From Magnetococcales bacterium (GTDB lineage Bacteria > Pseudomonadota > Magnetococcia > Magnetococcales > JADFYX01): 64,000 nucleotides of DNA. Shown one piece after another: positions 26,660 to 36,951 of the stretch; the first letter of the stretch is position 1, and each line of letters begins with the position of its first letter. The position numbers and the translations under genes are program-made. Location of the stretch: the NCBI GenBank assembly GCA_015232405.1, contig JADFZS010000004.1, forward strand, positions 22,357 through 86,356, given 5' to 3'. The notes below the pieces were generated by a model, which saw only the letters and a list, made by a program, of their open reading frames with translations, made no database searches and had not been told where the DNA came from.

Positions 26660-27583
26660 TTAATTTAGTTCAGCTAAACTAACAATGGCCTTAACTTCAC
26701 TACCTGTACCTAAAAATTCCAACCTGTCAAATGAGATATGGTTGCTCAATGCTATACCACGTCCGTGGTTATCGAAGGCTCTTTCAGGGGCGAAATCCAT
26801 GTAGGGCCGCCAATCAAACCCTTTACCCTGATCCTTGATTATAACGGTTATCTCTTTATCATCCCTGGTAAATTGTACATCAACTATTCGATCTACATAT
26901 TCCGGCATAGTTAAGCGACGCTCTAACTCTTTTGCCCATGTTCCTTTACGGTTTAACAATGTTTTTTCCCTGTAGGTTATCTCAAGATTTCCATGTTCAA
27001 CAGCATTTAATAACAGCTCATGCAGACCAGTCATAACCCGCTGGGGATTGGGATATGCTTGCGCCATAATTGTTGTTATATTATTGACATCATCAATATT
27101 TTTGAATTGTAACTGCCATTTTTGCTTAAGAGCCATTAGCGACGTTATTTTTTTTGTTGATATATTTAAAAGCTCGTCACGTAGTAGAAGATAACGTTTA
27201 TAATCTTCTATTGCTGAACGAACTATAGCTAGCAGTATGTCATCTTCAGGAAAAGGCTTGGTTACATAATAGAACGCTCCGGCTTGCAAACCCTCAACAA
27301 CTTCATGGGTTTGTGCCAGAGCAGTTTGAAAAATAACAGGAATATGTTTTAATCGTTTATCCCTTTTCATCCATTGCAGAACCTCCATGCCATCCATTTC
27401 TGGCATCATCCGATCCAACAGTACGGTAACAAAACGGTCCGGCTCTTTCTCCAATATAGCACACGCCTCTCGACCATTTTGCGCCATGGTGACTATAAAA
27501 TTTTCATCTTCTAAAATATCCTGCAACAAAAGTCTGTTTTGGCGTTTATCGTCAACAACTAAAATATCCATTTTACATTCCAT
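26660..27583 (-). CDS. Response regulator fused to a serine-kinase-like HATPase
   Basis: 307 aa. Residues 5-125 are a receiver domain (VVDDKRQN, phospho-Asp in VLLDRMMPEMDG, lysine in YVTKPF). Residues about 170-305 are a GHKL ATPase of the RsbW/SpoIIAB type (HELLLNAVEHGN, IKDQGKGFDWR, NHGRGIALS) with no phosphoacceptor histidine. Such fusions act on STAS proteins; candidates lie at 3708-4004 and 55953-56216, but that pairing is inference. An internal ATG at 27571 is an alternative start. Confidence 0.88.
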   Translation of the reverse strand: MECKMDILVVDDKRQNRLLLQDILEDENFIVTMAQNGREACAILEKEPDRFVTVLLDRMMPEMDGMEVLQWMKRDKRLKHIPVIFQTALAQTHEVVEGLQAGAFYYVTKPFPEDDILLAIVRSAIEDYKRYLLLRDELLNISTKKITSLMALKQKWQLQFKNIDDVNNITTIMAQAYPNPQRVMTGLHELLLNAVEHGNLEITYREKTLLNRKGTWAKELERRLTMPEYVDRIVDVQFTRDDKEITVIIKDQGKGFDWRPYMDFAPERAFDNHGRGIALSNHISFDRLEFLGTGSEVKAIVSLAELN

Positions 27584-27645
27584 GTTATTACCATTTGCGC
27601 TGATATTATTCGATTTTTAGGGTTTTATCTTAAACTATGAATAGA

Positions 27646-28683
27646 TTAGTTGGAATAACGATCTTTTATCTCTAATATTTGTGGCAACACTCTTTTAAAT
27701 GCATCAACTATCTCAGGATCAAATTGAGTACCTGCGCATTTTTCCAGTTCAATCACAGCATTTTCCACACTCCAAGCACTTTTATATGGACGGCTGGAGG
27801 TCAAAGCATCAAAAACATCTGCCACTGCAACAATTCGCCCTATAAGTGGAATATCTACCCCCTTTAACCCTAACGGATAGCCGCTTCCATCCCATTTTTC
27901 GTGATGGCAGGCAGCAACACTACGAGCCATCTTTAGCAGTTCAGTATCTCCTCCAGATAAAATCTCGTTACCTATATCTGTGTGAGTTTGCATTATCTGC
28001 CATTCGTCACGATCCAATTTGCCGGGCTTGAGAAGTATATTGTCAGGAATACCAATTTTTCCTATGTCATGCATCGGTGCGCTCTGCAATAACAGATTGC
28101 ATTGGGCTCCTGAAAGTCCACACTCTCTGGCAATTATAGCCGAAAAATTCGCCATTCTTTGCACATGCATACCGGTTTCATTATCCCGATATTCTGCAGC
28201 TCTTCCAAGACGCTCCAGCACCTCAAGCTTGGTTCGCTCCACCTCTTTGGTTCCTTTTAAAACCAAATCCTGGAGATGATTTTTCAGATAAGCTGATTGT
28301 GCCTGATTGGATACCCTAACCAATACCTCCTCCTCATCGATGGGTTTGGTCAAAAAGTCCGCCGCGCCCTCTCGTAACGCACGTAAACGAACCTCCCGGT
28401 CGTTCAAAGCAGTGATAACCAATACCTGAACCTCCTCTAACGGTTTTATTTTTGCAAACCGCTTTAAAACCTCAAAACCATCAATGGCAGGCATCATTAT
28501 ATCAAGTAAAACCAAAGAAAAATCGTTTTGAGCAAACAGTTCAATGGCTTCTGCCGGATCCTGACAGCAGCGTAAACTGCTATAACCATTGGAGTGGAGA
28601 ATATCCTCCAAAAGTCTGATATTTGCATGTTCATCATCAATGATGAGAATGGGTTCGTGTAGATAATCTTCTTTAATGCTCAA
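27646..28683 (-). CDS. Response regulator with HD-GYP phosphodiesterase domain
   Basis: 345 aa. The receiver domain (phospho-Asp in LVLLDIMMPAIDG) is followed from about residue 150 by an HD-GYP domain with MHDIGKIGIPD, the HHEKWDGSGYPLGLKG signature and downstream metal ligands (VADVFDALTS). HD-GYP enzymes hydrolyse cyclic di-GMP. It lies between two signalling genes on the same strand and is likely part of one pathway. Confidence 0.94.
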   Translation of the reverse strand: MSIKEDYLHEPILIIDDEHANIRLLEDILHSNGYSSLRCCQDPAEAIELFAQNDFSLVLLDIMMPAIDGFEVLKRFAKIKPLEEVQVLVITALNDREVRLRALREGAADFLTKPIDEEEVLVRVSNQAQSAYLKNHLQDLVLKGTKEVERTKLEVLERLGRAAEYRDNETGMHVQRMANFSAIIARECGLSGAQCNLLLQSAPMHDIGKIGIPDNILLKPGKLDRDEWQIMQTHTDIGNEILSGGDTELLKMARSVAACHHEKWDGSGYPLGLKGVDIPLIGRIVAVADVFDALTSSRPYKSAWSVENAVIELEKCAGTQFDPEIVDAFKRVLPQILEIKDRYSN

Positions 28684-28742
28684 CGATATATACTCTTTTT
28701 AAAGTTGGTTGTTTTTATTTGTTTTATATAAACCGATCATTT

Positions 28743-31700
28743 TCAGCCTGTCTCCTCCTGATGATTTCGACACGGAAGAGCTATAGTAAAGGTTGTACCT
28801 GCTTCATTTATATTGTTTTCTGCTTTTATAGTGCCGTCATGGCGAAGCATTATCTCTTGGGAAATCGCCAAGCCAAGACCAGTACCACCAGCACTATTTT
28901 TAGTATTGCTGGATTGAACAAACTTTTTAAAAATCGATTTCAACTCATCAGGTGGTATCCCTGCACCCTGATCTTTTACCTTAACTAATATCGCAGGGAT
29001 TGGCCAACTCTCTTCAATTATACCATTTTCATCTTTTTCAATTAGTATTGATATATAACTATTCTCCGGACTGAATTTTATAGCGTTTGATACCAAATTT
29101 ACAAGTACTTGAATAATCATGCCAATATCACACATTACTTTGGCATCACTCTCTTTGCCAATAACCCGAAACTGTTGCCCTTTTTCATCTAATAAAGAGT
29201 CTGTTTCACGACATACCGTTGCCACAATATCCCCCATATTGTGCCATTGAATGTGAAATGGAGAGTGTCCTGCTTCTAGTTTGGAGAGATCCAAAAGATT
29301 GTTCAAAAGCCCCAAAAGACGTTCAGAACTACTTGCGACAAAGTTTGAATATTCCAAAAGATTTTCTTTTAATTTTGGCTCTAGATCACTGTTGCTGACC
29401 TTTTTCTTGATCCGTCGATTAAAACCGATTATGGAGTTCATGGGGCTGCGTAGTTCATGGCTCATGTTAGCCAAAAATGTACTCTTTGCCTGGTTGGCAG
29501 AGACCGCCTCCTTCTGACTTTGCAAAAGCTCTTCTTGGATCTGTTTTAGTTCGGTGATATCAACTCGAACTCCCACACGCCCACCATCGGGGGTGGAACG
29601 TTCTTGGATTCTAATCCAGCGACCATCACTCAAAAGCTCATCAAAAACTTCATCACTATTGAGGTGCTTGGACAGACGCTGTTTGATCCATCCCTCTTGA
29701 TCACCTTTAGAGAGATTTTTACCATCGGCATAGTGTCCATGCTCTATACCTGTGCGAACGATCTTCTCATAACTAACCCCCTCTTTAATGATATCTTCAA
29801 ATCCATGATACATTTTTTTAAAATAGGAGTTGGATAAAACCAATCTATCATCTTCATCAAACAGGGCAAAACCATCACCAATAGCCTCCACAGCTGAGGT
29901 AAGTCGCTTTTGGTTTTTATCTAACTCTGCTGTACGAGTTTCGACTAGCTGTTCAAGATGGTATCTATGGTTGCTCAAATTTTCATCAGCTTTATTGTGC
30001 TCTATGGCTTTTGCTAAAATATTAGCAATAATTAGCAAAAAACCATCCTCTTCTGGGTCCCGTTGATAATTAATGGGCAGATATATGCTGATCAACCCTA
30101 GTAGCTGCCTACCAAAAAGTATGGGGACGAAATAGTGTTTATGAGGAGGTAGGCTACTGCATATACCATCAAAATTGTGTTTTTTATGCTCCATGAAATG
30201 GAGCTGTTGAGAGATACTTGAATGCCATATTTTGCTATTATTTGCTATATTTTGATTATAATCTGCTACAATATGGTCTGGCAGGTTACGATAACAGTTT
30301 AACTGCATCTGACCACTTTCACCGTCCCACATAAAAATACTGCCTCTACCTTCAATAGCAAAACCGGGAATAGACAGAACAAGCTCTAGAGCATGGTCCA
30401 ATATTTCGTTTATTGTTTGGGGGTTGATTACAGCCTGTAGCAGATGGCTTATTATTGTTTGAAACTCAAGGGCGTTATTGATCTGTTTTTCTATCTGTTT
30501 GCGTTTGGTGATATCCTCTTTAATCGATAGATAATGGGTGATTACACCCAAAGAATTTTTAATTGGAGAGATGGATACCAACTCCCAGAACAGTTCACCA
30601 TTTTTCTTTTTGTTAAAAAACTCACCACGCCACTCTCTGCCAGAGGTTATGGTCTCCCACATTATTTGGTAATCTTTTGCTGAGGTTCTTCCAGCTTTCA
30701 AAATTCGTGGATTTTTACCAATAACCTCTTGATGACTGTAACCTGTCACTTCAGTAAATTTTGGGTTTATATATTCTATGTCACCCTTGGTATCTGTGAT
30801 GATAACCGAAGTCGGGCTCTGTTCTACAGCATGGTAGAGATGTAAAATTTTTTCTTTGGAACTTGTGATCTTTTTTTCTGCAGCTTGTAGTTCAGCAATG
30901 TGTCGCTGTTGCCTGTTTAAATAGAGCAACAACAATATGGTGAGCAAAATCACCAGGGCAGAAGCTAAAATATGGAGGTTTTTCAACTCTTGTCCACTAC
31001 GAAAATGGGCAGTTTTAGTACTGACAAACTCCCATTGTTGATCGCCTACGCTAATAGTTTCTGTTATTTGTGGGTTTTTCCAACGTTGCCACTCTTCTAT
31101 TGCTACATCTACCGATAGCTTGGAGTGACGTTTGCGACTGGAGTGAAAATAGAGAAAACTTTCATCTTTTTTAGCCCTGCTATCACGGAGAAGAAAATCT
31201 ACCCCTCTGGGTGCCAGCTGTTTTATGGCATTTTCAGCAACATCCCTTATGCGAAAAACTCCAACGGCAAAACCGATTAAATTTCGTCGACGCTCAGATA
31301 TTGTGGAACTAGGAAAACCGTTATGGTAAATAGGCTGTAAAACAAGAAAACCATAATGTTGTGAACTACCCTGTAGCATGGTAATTCGACTGCTAACAAC
31401 AATTTTTCCACTATCACGTGCCTTTTTTATCGCTGCCAGCCGTACAGGATTGGAAGAGAGATCAAAACCCATTGCTATTTTATTGGCTTCATAAGGCTCC
31501 ATATAGTATATCGGATAATATACCTCCCGCTCCGAAGCCCTAACCATCTCACCTTTTGGTGAATGTTCTGTAAATTGAAACCCTGGGAAATGGGCCTTTG
31601 CTTCCTTTTCATAGTTTAAACGTTGCGAAGCATAGACACGTGGAACCCACTCTAAAGCTTGGATATGCTGGTTATGAGCAAAAATGGATTGGGCAAATAT

Positions 31701-31955
31701 TTTAAACTCTGATCTGTTAACATTATCAGATGATAAAAATAGTCGATGAATACCACGTACCGCTTCAATACCCTCTTCAATCCCTTTTTGCACAGCTCTA
31801 TGACGGTTTTGTGCTGCCCATTCAAACTCAACCATCAAGCCGTTATGGGTCTGTTTCTGGATAACCACAAAAGCAATATATGAAAAAACAGCTCCCAAAA
31901 AGGCTACCAATAAAAATGAGATATTTTTTTTGAAAAACAAAAAAATACTGTTCAT
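28743..31955 (-). CDS. CHASE/PAS/GAF sensor histidine kinase
   Basis: 1070 aa. N-terminal helix, a periplasmic CHASE domain (about 40-310, with YYPIYYMEPYEANKIAMGFD and LQPIYHNG), a second helix near 325-345, a PAS domain (ITDTKGDIEYINPKFTEVTG), a GAF-like domain (about 500-640), a second PAS-like region, then HisKA (FLANMSHELRSPMN, His near 828) and HATPase (NAIKFSP, GTGLGLAIS). It is the likely source of phosphoryl groups for the two receiver proteins downstream. Confidence 0.93.
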   Translation of the reverse strand: MNSIFLFFKKNISFLLVAFLGAVFSYIAFVVIQKQTHNGLMVEFEWAAQNRHRAVQKGIEEGIEAVRGIHRLFLSSDNVNRSEFKIFAQSIFAHNQHIQALEWVPRVYASQRLNYEKEAKAHFPGFQFTEHSPKGEMVRASEREVYYPIYYMEPYEANKIAMGFDLSSNPVRLAAIKKARDSGKIVVSSRITMLQGSSQHYGFLVLQPIYHNGFPSSTISERRRNLIGFAVGVFRIRDVAENAIKQLAPRGVDFLLRDSRAKKDESFLYFHSSRKRHSKLSVDVAIEEWQRWKNPQITETISVGDQQWEFVSTKTAHFRSGQELKNLHILASALVILLTILLLLYLNRQQRHIAELQAAEKKITSSKEKILHLYHAVEQSPTSVIITDTKGDIEYINPKFTEVTGYSHQEVIGKNPRILKAGRTSAKDYQIMWETITSGREWRGEFFNKKKNGELFWELVSISPIKNSLGVITHYLSIKEDITKRKQIEKQINNALEFQTIISHLLQAVINPQTINEILDHALELVLSIPGFAIEGRGSIFMWDGESGQMQLNCYRNLPDHIVADYNQNIANNSKIWHSSISQQLHFMEHKKHNFDGICSSLPPHKHYFVPILFGRQLLGLISIYLPINYQRDPEEDGFLLIIANILAKAIEHNKADENLSNHRYHLEQLVETRTAELDKNQKRLTSAVEAIGDGFALFDEDDRLVLSNSYFKKMYHGFEDIIKEGVSYEKIVRTGIEHGHYADGKNLSKGDQEGWIKQRLSKHLNSDEVFDELLSDGRWIRIQERSTPDGGRVGVRVDITELKQIQEELLQSQKEAVSANQAKSTFLANMSHELRSPMNSIIGFNRRIKKKVSNSDLEPKLKENLLEYSNFVASSSERLLGLLNNLLDLSKLEAGHSPFHIQWHNMGDIVATVCRETDSLLDEKGQQFRVIGKESDAKVMCDIGMIIQVLVNLVSNAIKFSPENSYISILIEKDENGIIEESWPIPAILVKVKDQGAGIPPDELKSIFKKFVQSSNTKNSAGGTGLGLAISQEIMLRHDGTIKAENNINEAGTTFTIALPCRNHQEETG

Positions 31956-32424
31956 AACTTTGATATTGCCTTTTTTGTATTCTGCTGGAATTTAATTATA
32001 GTATTACCGTTTGTTACCCTGATGAATACCGCCCTATACCGAAGTATATTTTTGCTTCAAAGATGGCTGATGACCATCAAAATGAATTAATCTAGGGATC
32101 TATTAATGGAAAAATTTAATGTACACTCAAAATAATGATTTTAAGTTAGACAATTAACACAAAATTTTCAAGGAAAAATAAGTGGTGTATATTTCTTGTT
32201 AATACAATGACTTGCAATATCTCAAAAATGTGTTTTACCAATGTTTACATCACAAAACCGTAATGAAACTTCCAATATTTGATCAATCCATAAGTGGCAA
32301 CCAACTATATTAATCTGTTACACTGCAATAGAATGTTTTTTCAAGCCTGAATTTAGCGGTTGATATTTTCTTTATATAACTGATGTTATATTTATAATAT
32401 TGCATAGACAACAGACCGGGCAAA
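31956..32424. other. Divergent intergenic region
   Basis: 469 bases between the divergent histidine kinase and PilZ genes. AT-rich, with no RNA gene or repeat that I recognise. A TTGATA at 32361-32366 with a TGTTAT-like box about 18 bases on could drive the PilZ gene. Confidence 0.35.
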
Positions 32425-33312
32425 ATGGTTGAAGCTCAAAATCAAGGAATAGTTGTCACCGATCCTGAAGAGATTATCAAGATATTCACCCAGGCTTTAT
32501 TGGAAGATAACCCTTTTCAATTACAGATTGGTAAGCAGGTCTTTGTCTACTACAGCCGTTTTACCATAGATCCCCAACTAGCAGAATATATTGAAAATGG
32601 TGAGCGGCTCCTGATTGCACCCCTTGATCCCCCCATTGGCAACATAAAGATAATAAAAAGTAAATTTGTCACTTTGGAGCTTTTTACCGAATTTCATCTG
32701 GTCAATACCAAACTCCAATTTCTCTCTCGTCCCAACCCTGAATCCATTGAACTGAGTTTTCCCACCAAGCTACAGCTTGGTAAACAGAAAAGAGACTCCA
32801 TTAGAGTTGCCATAGATCCTATATGGGGTTTGGAGGTTAAGGCAGTTCGCCCCTCTGGAATCACATTTAATGGTAGACCTACAGATTTAAGTACCGGGGG
32901 AATATGTTTTTCTACTGAAGCAGCAATTCCAATTTTAACCAAGCAGTTTCGTTTACTGCTTATAATTACGTGGCCTTCTCGAAATGTTGAGGTACAGGCA
33001 AAAGCTATTCTGATTAAATTTCATGACAAAGATGGTGATATTTATTTTAGAGCAAAATTTCTTTTTGAAAATTACGACGAGGCCCGTGCAATGGAGGAGC
33101 TGGCCTCGGCCCTGCAATTAAGGGAGATTAAAAAACGGGAGGATCTATTTGGCATCAAGAAGGTTATGGACAATGCCAGTAAAGAAGACAAGGCATTGAT
33201 GGCTGAAGGCAGCAATAAACCGAAACCGGAAAATCAGGACAAAAAAAAGCTGAAACTAAAAAAGCTCCTAAAACTGCCCAAGCTGGCAAAAAAGAAAAAG
33301 CAGAAATCCTAA
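32425..33312 (+). CDS. PilZ-domain cyclic di-GMP binding protein
   Basis: 295 aa. An N-terminal YcgR-like beta domain (about 10-115) is followed by a PilZ domain (about 120-220) with the ligand motifs KRDSIRV (RxxxR-type, starting K/R) and DLSTGGICF (D-x-S-x-x-G). The last 60 residues are a lysine-rich tail. It could couple cyclic di-GMP to motility or pili; the HD-GYP gene nearby fits. Confidence 0.85.
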   Translation: MVEAQNQGIVVTDPEEIIKIFTQALLEDNPFQLQIGKQVFVYYSRFTIDPQLAEYIENGERLLIAPLDPPIGNIKIIKSKFVTLELFTEFHLVNTKLQFLSRPNPESIELSFPTKLQLGKQKRDSIRVAIDPIWGLEVKAVRPSGITFNGRPTDLSTGGICFSTEAAIPILTKQFRLLLIITWPSRNVEVQAKAILIKFHDKDGDIYFRAKFLFENYDEARAMEELASALQLREIKKREDLFGIKKVMDNASKEDKALMAEGSNKPKPENQDKKKLKLKKLLKLPKLAKKKKQKS

Positions 33313-33345
33313 AAAGCCACAGATATTAATTTTTTTTCAACCAAT

Positions 33346-33400
33346 GTATCATGGGAAGCACTTTATACCGTTTTACTTAAGTTAACTTACCCATGATACC
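33346..33400. terminator. Hairpin between convergent PilZ and feoB genes
   Basis: GTATCATGGG and CCCATGATAC form a ten-pair stem around a loop of about 35 bases that contains a smaller palindrome (CTTAAGTTAACTTA region). No long T-run follows, so a bidirectional terminator is only likely, not certain. Confidence 0.45.
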
Positions 33401-33406
33401 GCAATT

Positions 33407-33420
33407 AACCTAGAAACGGC
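33407..33420. repeat. Solo end of palindromic repeat A
   Basis: AACCTAGAAACGGC matches the end of repeat A exactly (14 bases) and abuts the feoB stop codon with no gap. The remainder of the element is absent. It is either a relic or a minimal functional end. Confidence 0.55.
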
Positions 33421-35628
33421 TTAAAAAAACATACCTCCCACAGAGACGATAGTTGCTGAGAGAGTCCAGGCCAATAGCAGGGAGAAAAGTACCGAAAATC
33501 CTGCCCATGACCAGCCTGCCTCTCTTTTAATTGCTGCTATTGTTGACAGGCATGGACTGTATAGGAGAAGAAAAACCATCAAGGCAAATGCCGTTACCGG
33601 AGTCATTGCTTGGGAGATGGCGCTGCGAAGACCTGCCGATCCGGTCTCGCTACCGTCATCCTGTCCGTAGAGAACACCATAACTGGCTACAACCACCTCT
33701 TTAGCAAAAATACCGGAGATAATTGCCACAGAGTCCTTCCAGTCAAAACCCTGGACGCTGAACATCGGTGCTATGGATTGACCAATTCTACCCAGATAAC
33801 TTTTTTCCATGCGCTCACGCTCTTTTTGATCGTTCAGCTCTGCTACAGCTAATTCACTCTGGGTTGTATCTGGTATGGCCTGGGCCTGGGCTATGGAGCT
33901 TTCATAGTTGACGCTATAGGTGATATCCCGTGGAAATTGCTGGAGAAACCATATAGTGATGGAGCCGACAACAATCACTCCGCCAACCATACGGACAAAA
34001 TCATAGGCACGTGAGCCAATGTGGGTCAATATCGACCCAAATGTTGGTAGTCGATAAGGGGGCAGCTCCATAACAAATGACTCTTTACCACCTTTTATCA
34101 CCACCTTGCTCAAGAAAACAGCCGATCCCATGGCTGTTGCAATGCTGATCATATACATTATAAAAATCATGCGTCCTGCATTGTCTGGAAAAAAAGCTCC
34201 ACTCAGTAGAATAAATGCTGGTAAACGTTGGGAACATGACATAAAAGGATTGATCAAAACCGCCACTAAACGGGCGCGGGGACTCTCAATGGTTCGGGTT
34301 GCCATAACCGCAGGGACGTTACAGCCAAACCCCATAACCAGAGGTATAAATGCCTTACCATGAAGACCAAAAACATGCATAATTCTATCGAGAAGAAACG
34401 ATGTGCGAGCTAGATAGCCGGTCTCACTGAACATGGCGATAAAAAAGAAAAGAATCAGAATATAGGGTAAAAAGACCACCACCGCCCCAATACCCATGAT
34501 CATGCCATCCATTATCAGATCTCGTACCAAGCCGTGGGGCATCAAATCCCCTACTCCAGCTGACAAAGCTCTAACTCCCTGATCAATCCAATCCGCTGGG
34601 TAGGCTCCCAATGTAAACGTGGATTCAAACATCATCCACATCAACAAAACAAATATTGGTAGCCCTAAAAGCCTATGGAGAAAAATTTGATCGATGCGAC
34701 GAGTTAACTGCATGCTTTTTTCAGGATTTTTATCAATGGTGCGGACCTCCAAAAGCAGACCATGGATAAAACCGTATCGGGTATCGGCAAACATGCTGTC
34801 ACATGACTCACCATGGCTGTGGGAGAGGTCATAGCGGGCGCGACGAACCAGTTCAATAAGGTGGCTATGTTCACCCTCACGGCGCAATAACTCGTCATCA
34901 CCCTCTAGCAGTTTTAGAGATAACCAGCGACTTTGATGCTGATCCATCTCACCCGGATGGAGTTTTGTTATTAGCTCTTGAACATTGTTAATTGCCTCTT
35001 CTAAATGGCTATCGTAAGGTAGTTTGATTGGGTGGACCTCACCATGGGGTCTATCAGCCATCTCTATAATGGCATCCAACACCTTATCCATCCCCACACC
35101 AAGCTTGGCATTGGTCTCAACCACAGGACCATTTAACATACTAGCTAGATCTTTGGTATTTATGTGAATACCCTTCTGCTTAGCCTCATCAATCATATTT
35201 AGTACATAAACAGTCGCCTGACCCATCTCAAGAAGTTGAGTGGTAAAAAATAGGGAGCGGTCCAGATTGCCAGCATCGAGAATATTTAAAAGTACATCGG
35301 CCTCTTCGGAGTGGAGATAATCACGTCCAATGCGCTCTTCCGGGGAGGTAGATGTTAATGAGTAGATTCCTGGCAGATCAACTATACGAATCTCAATCCC
35401 TTTGTAATCGATACGACTTTCTTGGATTTCAACTGTTACCCGGGGATAGTTACCTATACTTCCCTGACTATTGGATAGTTTATTATAAAGTGAAGTCTTT
35501 CCACAGTTGGGGTTGCCAACCAATCCCACGGTAATAACCCGTTTTTTTTCTGTTGCAGCTGTTTTGCTCTCTTTTTTAGAGGGTTTTTGGAGTATGGACG
35601 GCTTGAGAGATTTTTTTTGAGCATTCAT
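33421..35628 (-). CDS. feoB: Ferrous iron transport protein B
   Basis: 735 aa. The N-terminal G domain has GLVGNPNCGKTSLYN near residue 36 and the DLPGIYSL switch; the membrane part carries the two Gate domains, the nucleoside-recognition-like core and the SGIFAKEVVVASYGVLYG segment. It imports Fe2+ across the inner membrane. An N-terminal lysine-rich extension precedes the G domain. No feoA lies next to it. Confidence 0.96.
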   Translation of the reverse strand: MNAQKKSLKPSILQKPSKKESKTAATEKKRVITVGLVGNPNCGKTSLYNKLSNSQGSIGNYPRVTVEIQESRIDYKGIEIRIVDLPGIYSLTSTSPEERIGRDYLHSEEADVLLNILDAGNLDRSLFFTTQLLEMGQATVYVLNMIDEAKQKGIHINTKDLASMLNGPVVETNAKLGVGMDKVLDAIIEMADRPHGEVHPIKLPYDSHLEEAINNVQELITKLHPGEMDQHQSRWLSLKLLEGDDELLRREGEHSHLIELVRRARYDLSHSHGESCDSMFADTRYGFIHGLLLEVRTIDKNPEKSMQLTRRIDQIFLHRLLGLPIFVLLMWMMFESTFTLGAYPADWIDQGVRALSAGVGDLMPHGLVRDLIMDGMIMGIGAVVVFLPYILILFFFIAMFSETGYLARTSFLLDRIMHVFGLHGKAFIPLVMGFGCNVPAVMATRTIESPRARLVAVLINPFMSCSQRLPAFILLSGAFFPDNAGRMIFIMYMISIATAMGSAVFLSKVVIKGGKESFVMELPPYRLPTFGSILTHIGSRAYDFVRMVGGVIVVGSITIWFLQQFPRDITYSVNYESSIAQAQAIPDTTQSELAVAELNDQKERERMEKSYLGRIGQSIAPMFSVQGFDWKDSVAIISGIFAKEVVVASYGVLYGQDDGSETGSAGLRSAISQAMTPVTAFALMVFLLLYSPCLSTIAAIKREAGWSWAGFSVLFSLLLAWTLSATIVSVGGMFF

Positions 35629-35803
35629 GGGTAAACAATTCCTTGATATAAACTCTTGCTATTTTCTCTGGACAAACAGCGAACAGAATATATTTTCACT
35701 CTGCTTTATGATAGGTCTGTTATAAGTATTTTTGCTTAAGCTAGGCGAAACAATTTCTTGAAATATTGCCTAAATTAAGGTAATTTCTAGACTTTTCATC
35801 CTT

Positions 35804-36904
35804 ATGGGAGAGCAAGCTAAAGTGGAATCTTCTTCGCTAGAATTAATTGACAGACTGCTTAAAACCATCGATTCCCTCATTGCAGTAGGAGATCTCAAAC
35901 AGGCTGAAGAGCTTTGCAACTCTATATTGGCTAAAGATATAAATGCCGCTTCTGGTGAATTTTTATATCTAAAAGGGCTGATCACCCTTAAAAATGAACA
36001 TTATCAAGATGCTGTTATTTTGTTGACAGAAGCTGTAAATAACAATCCCACAAACAAAAAATTTAAAGAAGAGCTTACAGTAGCTTTGATGAAAGCAGGT
36101 CAAAGTTGCCAGGATAGTGGCTCGTTTGACGAAGCTAGAAACTATTACCGCTGCACACTTATGATCAACCCAAACCATGAAGAGGCTCCAGAGGCTTTGG
36201 TTGCCATGGACATGTCTGGGGATTATTATTTAGATGTTCTAGAACAAATACATATATGGCTGAAACCCACTGCTTATCTTGAAATAGGTGTATCAAGGGG
36301 AGAGTCCATGACCCTCGCCAAACCGCCAACTTTTTGTGTTGGTATTGATCCTACACCGTTGATAAAAGTACCTTTTCACACCCAAACTGAGCTTTTTAAA
36401 ATTGAGAGCGATCGTTTTTTTGCCGAGCATGATCTACCTGCTATTCTGGAAGGTAGAAAAGTTGATTTGTCATTCATAGATGGCCTTCACACCTTTGAAC
36501 AGGTTTTTAGGGATTTTATAAATGTTGAGAGTTACTGCCACCCAGATACTATTATTGTTCTCCACGACTGCCTACCTTCAGACCCTATTACCTCTGCCCG
36601 TAACAGAATCTCTGGCTGGTGGACTGGTGATGTATGGAAGGTGTTACCATGTTTAATGAAATATCGACCGGATCTTGCCATAATTATCATTCCTGCTCCA
36701 CCATCTGGGTTGGCGATTATTACCAGACTTGATCCAGAATCAACATTATTGGAAAAAAGGTATAATGAGCTTGTTGAAGAGTTCCAAGGGCTAACATTCA
36801 AAGAGTTTGAAAAGATAAGAGATGAATCTTTCAACCTGGTAACAAATGAGTGGGAGACCATTGAAAAACATATTAAAGAGGCAAGAACCAACCATCAAAA
36901 ATAG
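35804..36904 (+). CDS. TPR protein with class I methyltransferase-like domain
   Basis: 366 aa. Residues about 10-140 are TPR-like helices. Residues about 150-300 resemble a class I methyltransferase of the Methyltransf_24 type: TAYLEIGVSRGESMTLA (glycine-rich SAM loop), CVGIDPTPL, DLSFIDGLHTFEQVFRDF and IIVLHDCLPSD. The substrate is unknown; relatives often sit in glycan or surface-polysaccharide clusters. The next gene, convergent, is sulfotransferase-like. Confidence 0.8.
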   Translation: MGEQAKVESSSLELIDRLLKTIDSLIAVGDLKQAEELCNSILAKDINAASGEFLYLKGLITLKNEHYQDAVILLTEAVNNNPTNKKFKEELTVALMKAGQSCQDSGSFDEARNYYRCTLMINPNHEEAPEALVAMDMSGDYYLDVLEQIHIWLKPTAYLEIGVSRGESMTLAKPPTFCVGIDPTPLIKVPFHTQTELFKIESDRFFAEHDLPAILEGRKVDLSFIDGLHTFEQVFRDFINVESYCHPDTIIVLHDCLPSDPITSARNRISGWWTGDVWKVLPCLMKYRPDLAIIIIPAPPSGLAIITRLDPESTLLEKRYNELVEEFQGLTFKEFEKIRDESFNLVTNEWETIEKHIKEARTNHQK

Positions 36905-36951
36905 TTAAAAGAGCGTCCATTTATGTTGATAATATTGTCGGGTTATAAATA

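Noticed and set aside
33320..33406. Full third copy of repeat A at the feoB end
   Set aside because: Only the 14-base terminal motif matches; the hairpin beside it (GTATCATGGG) is unrelated.
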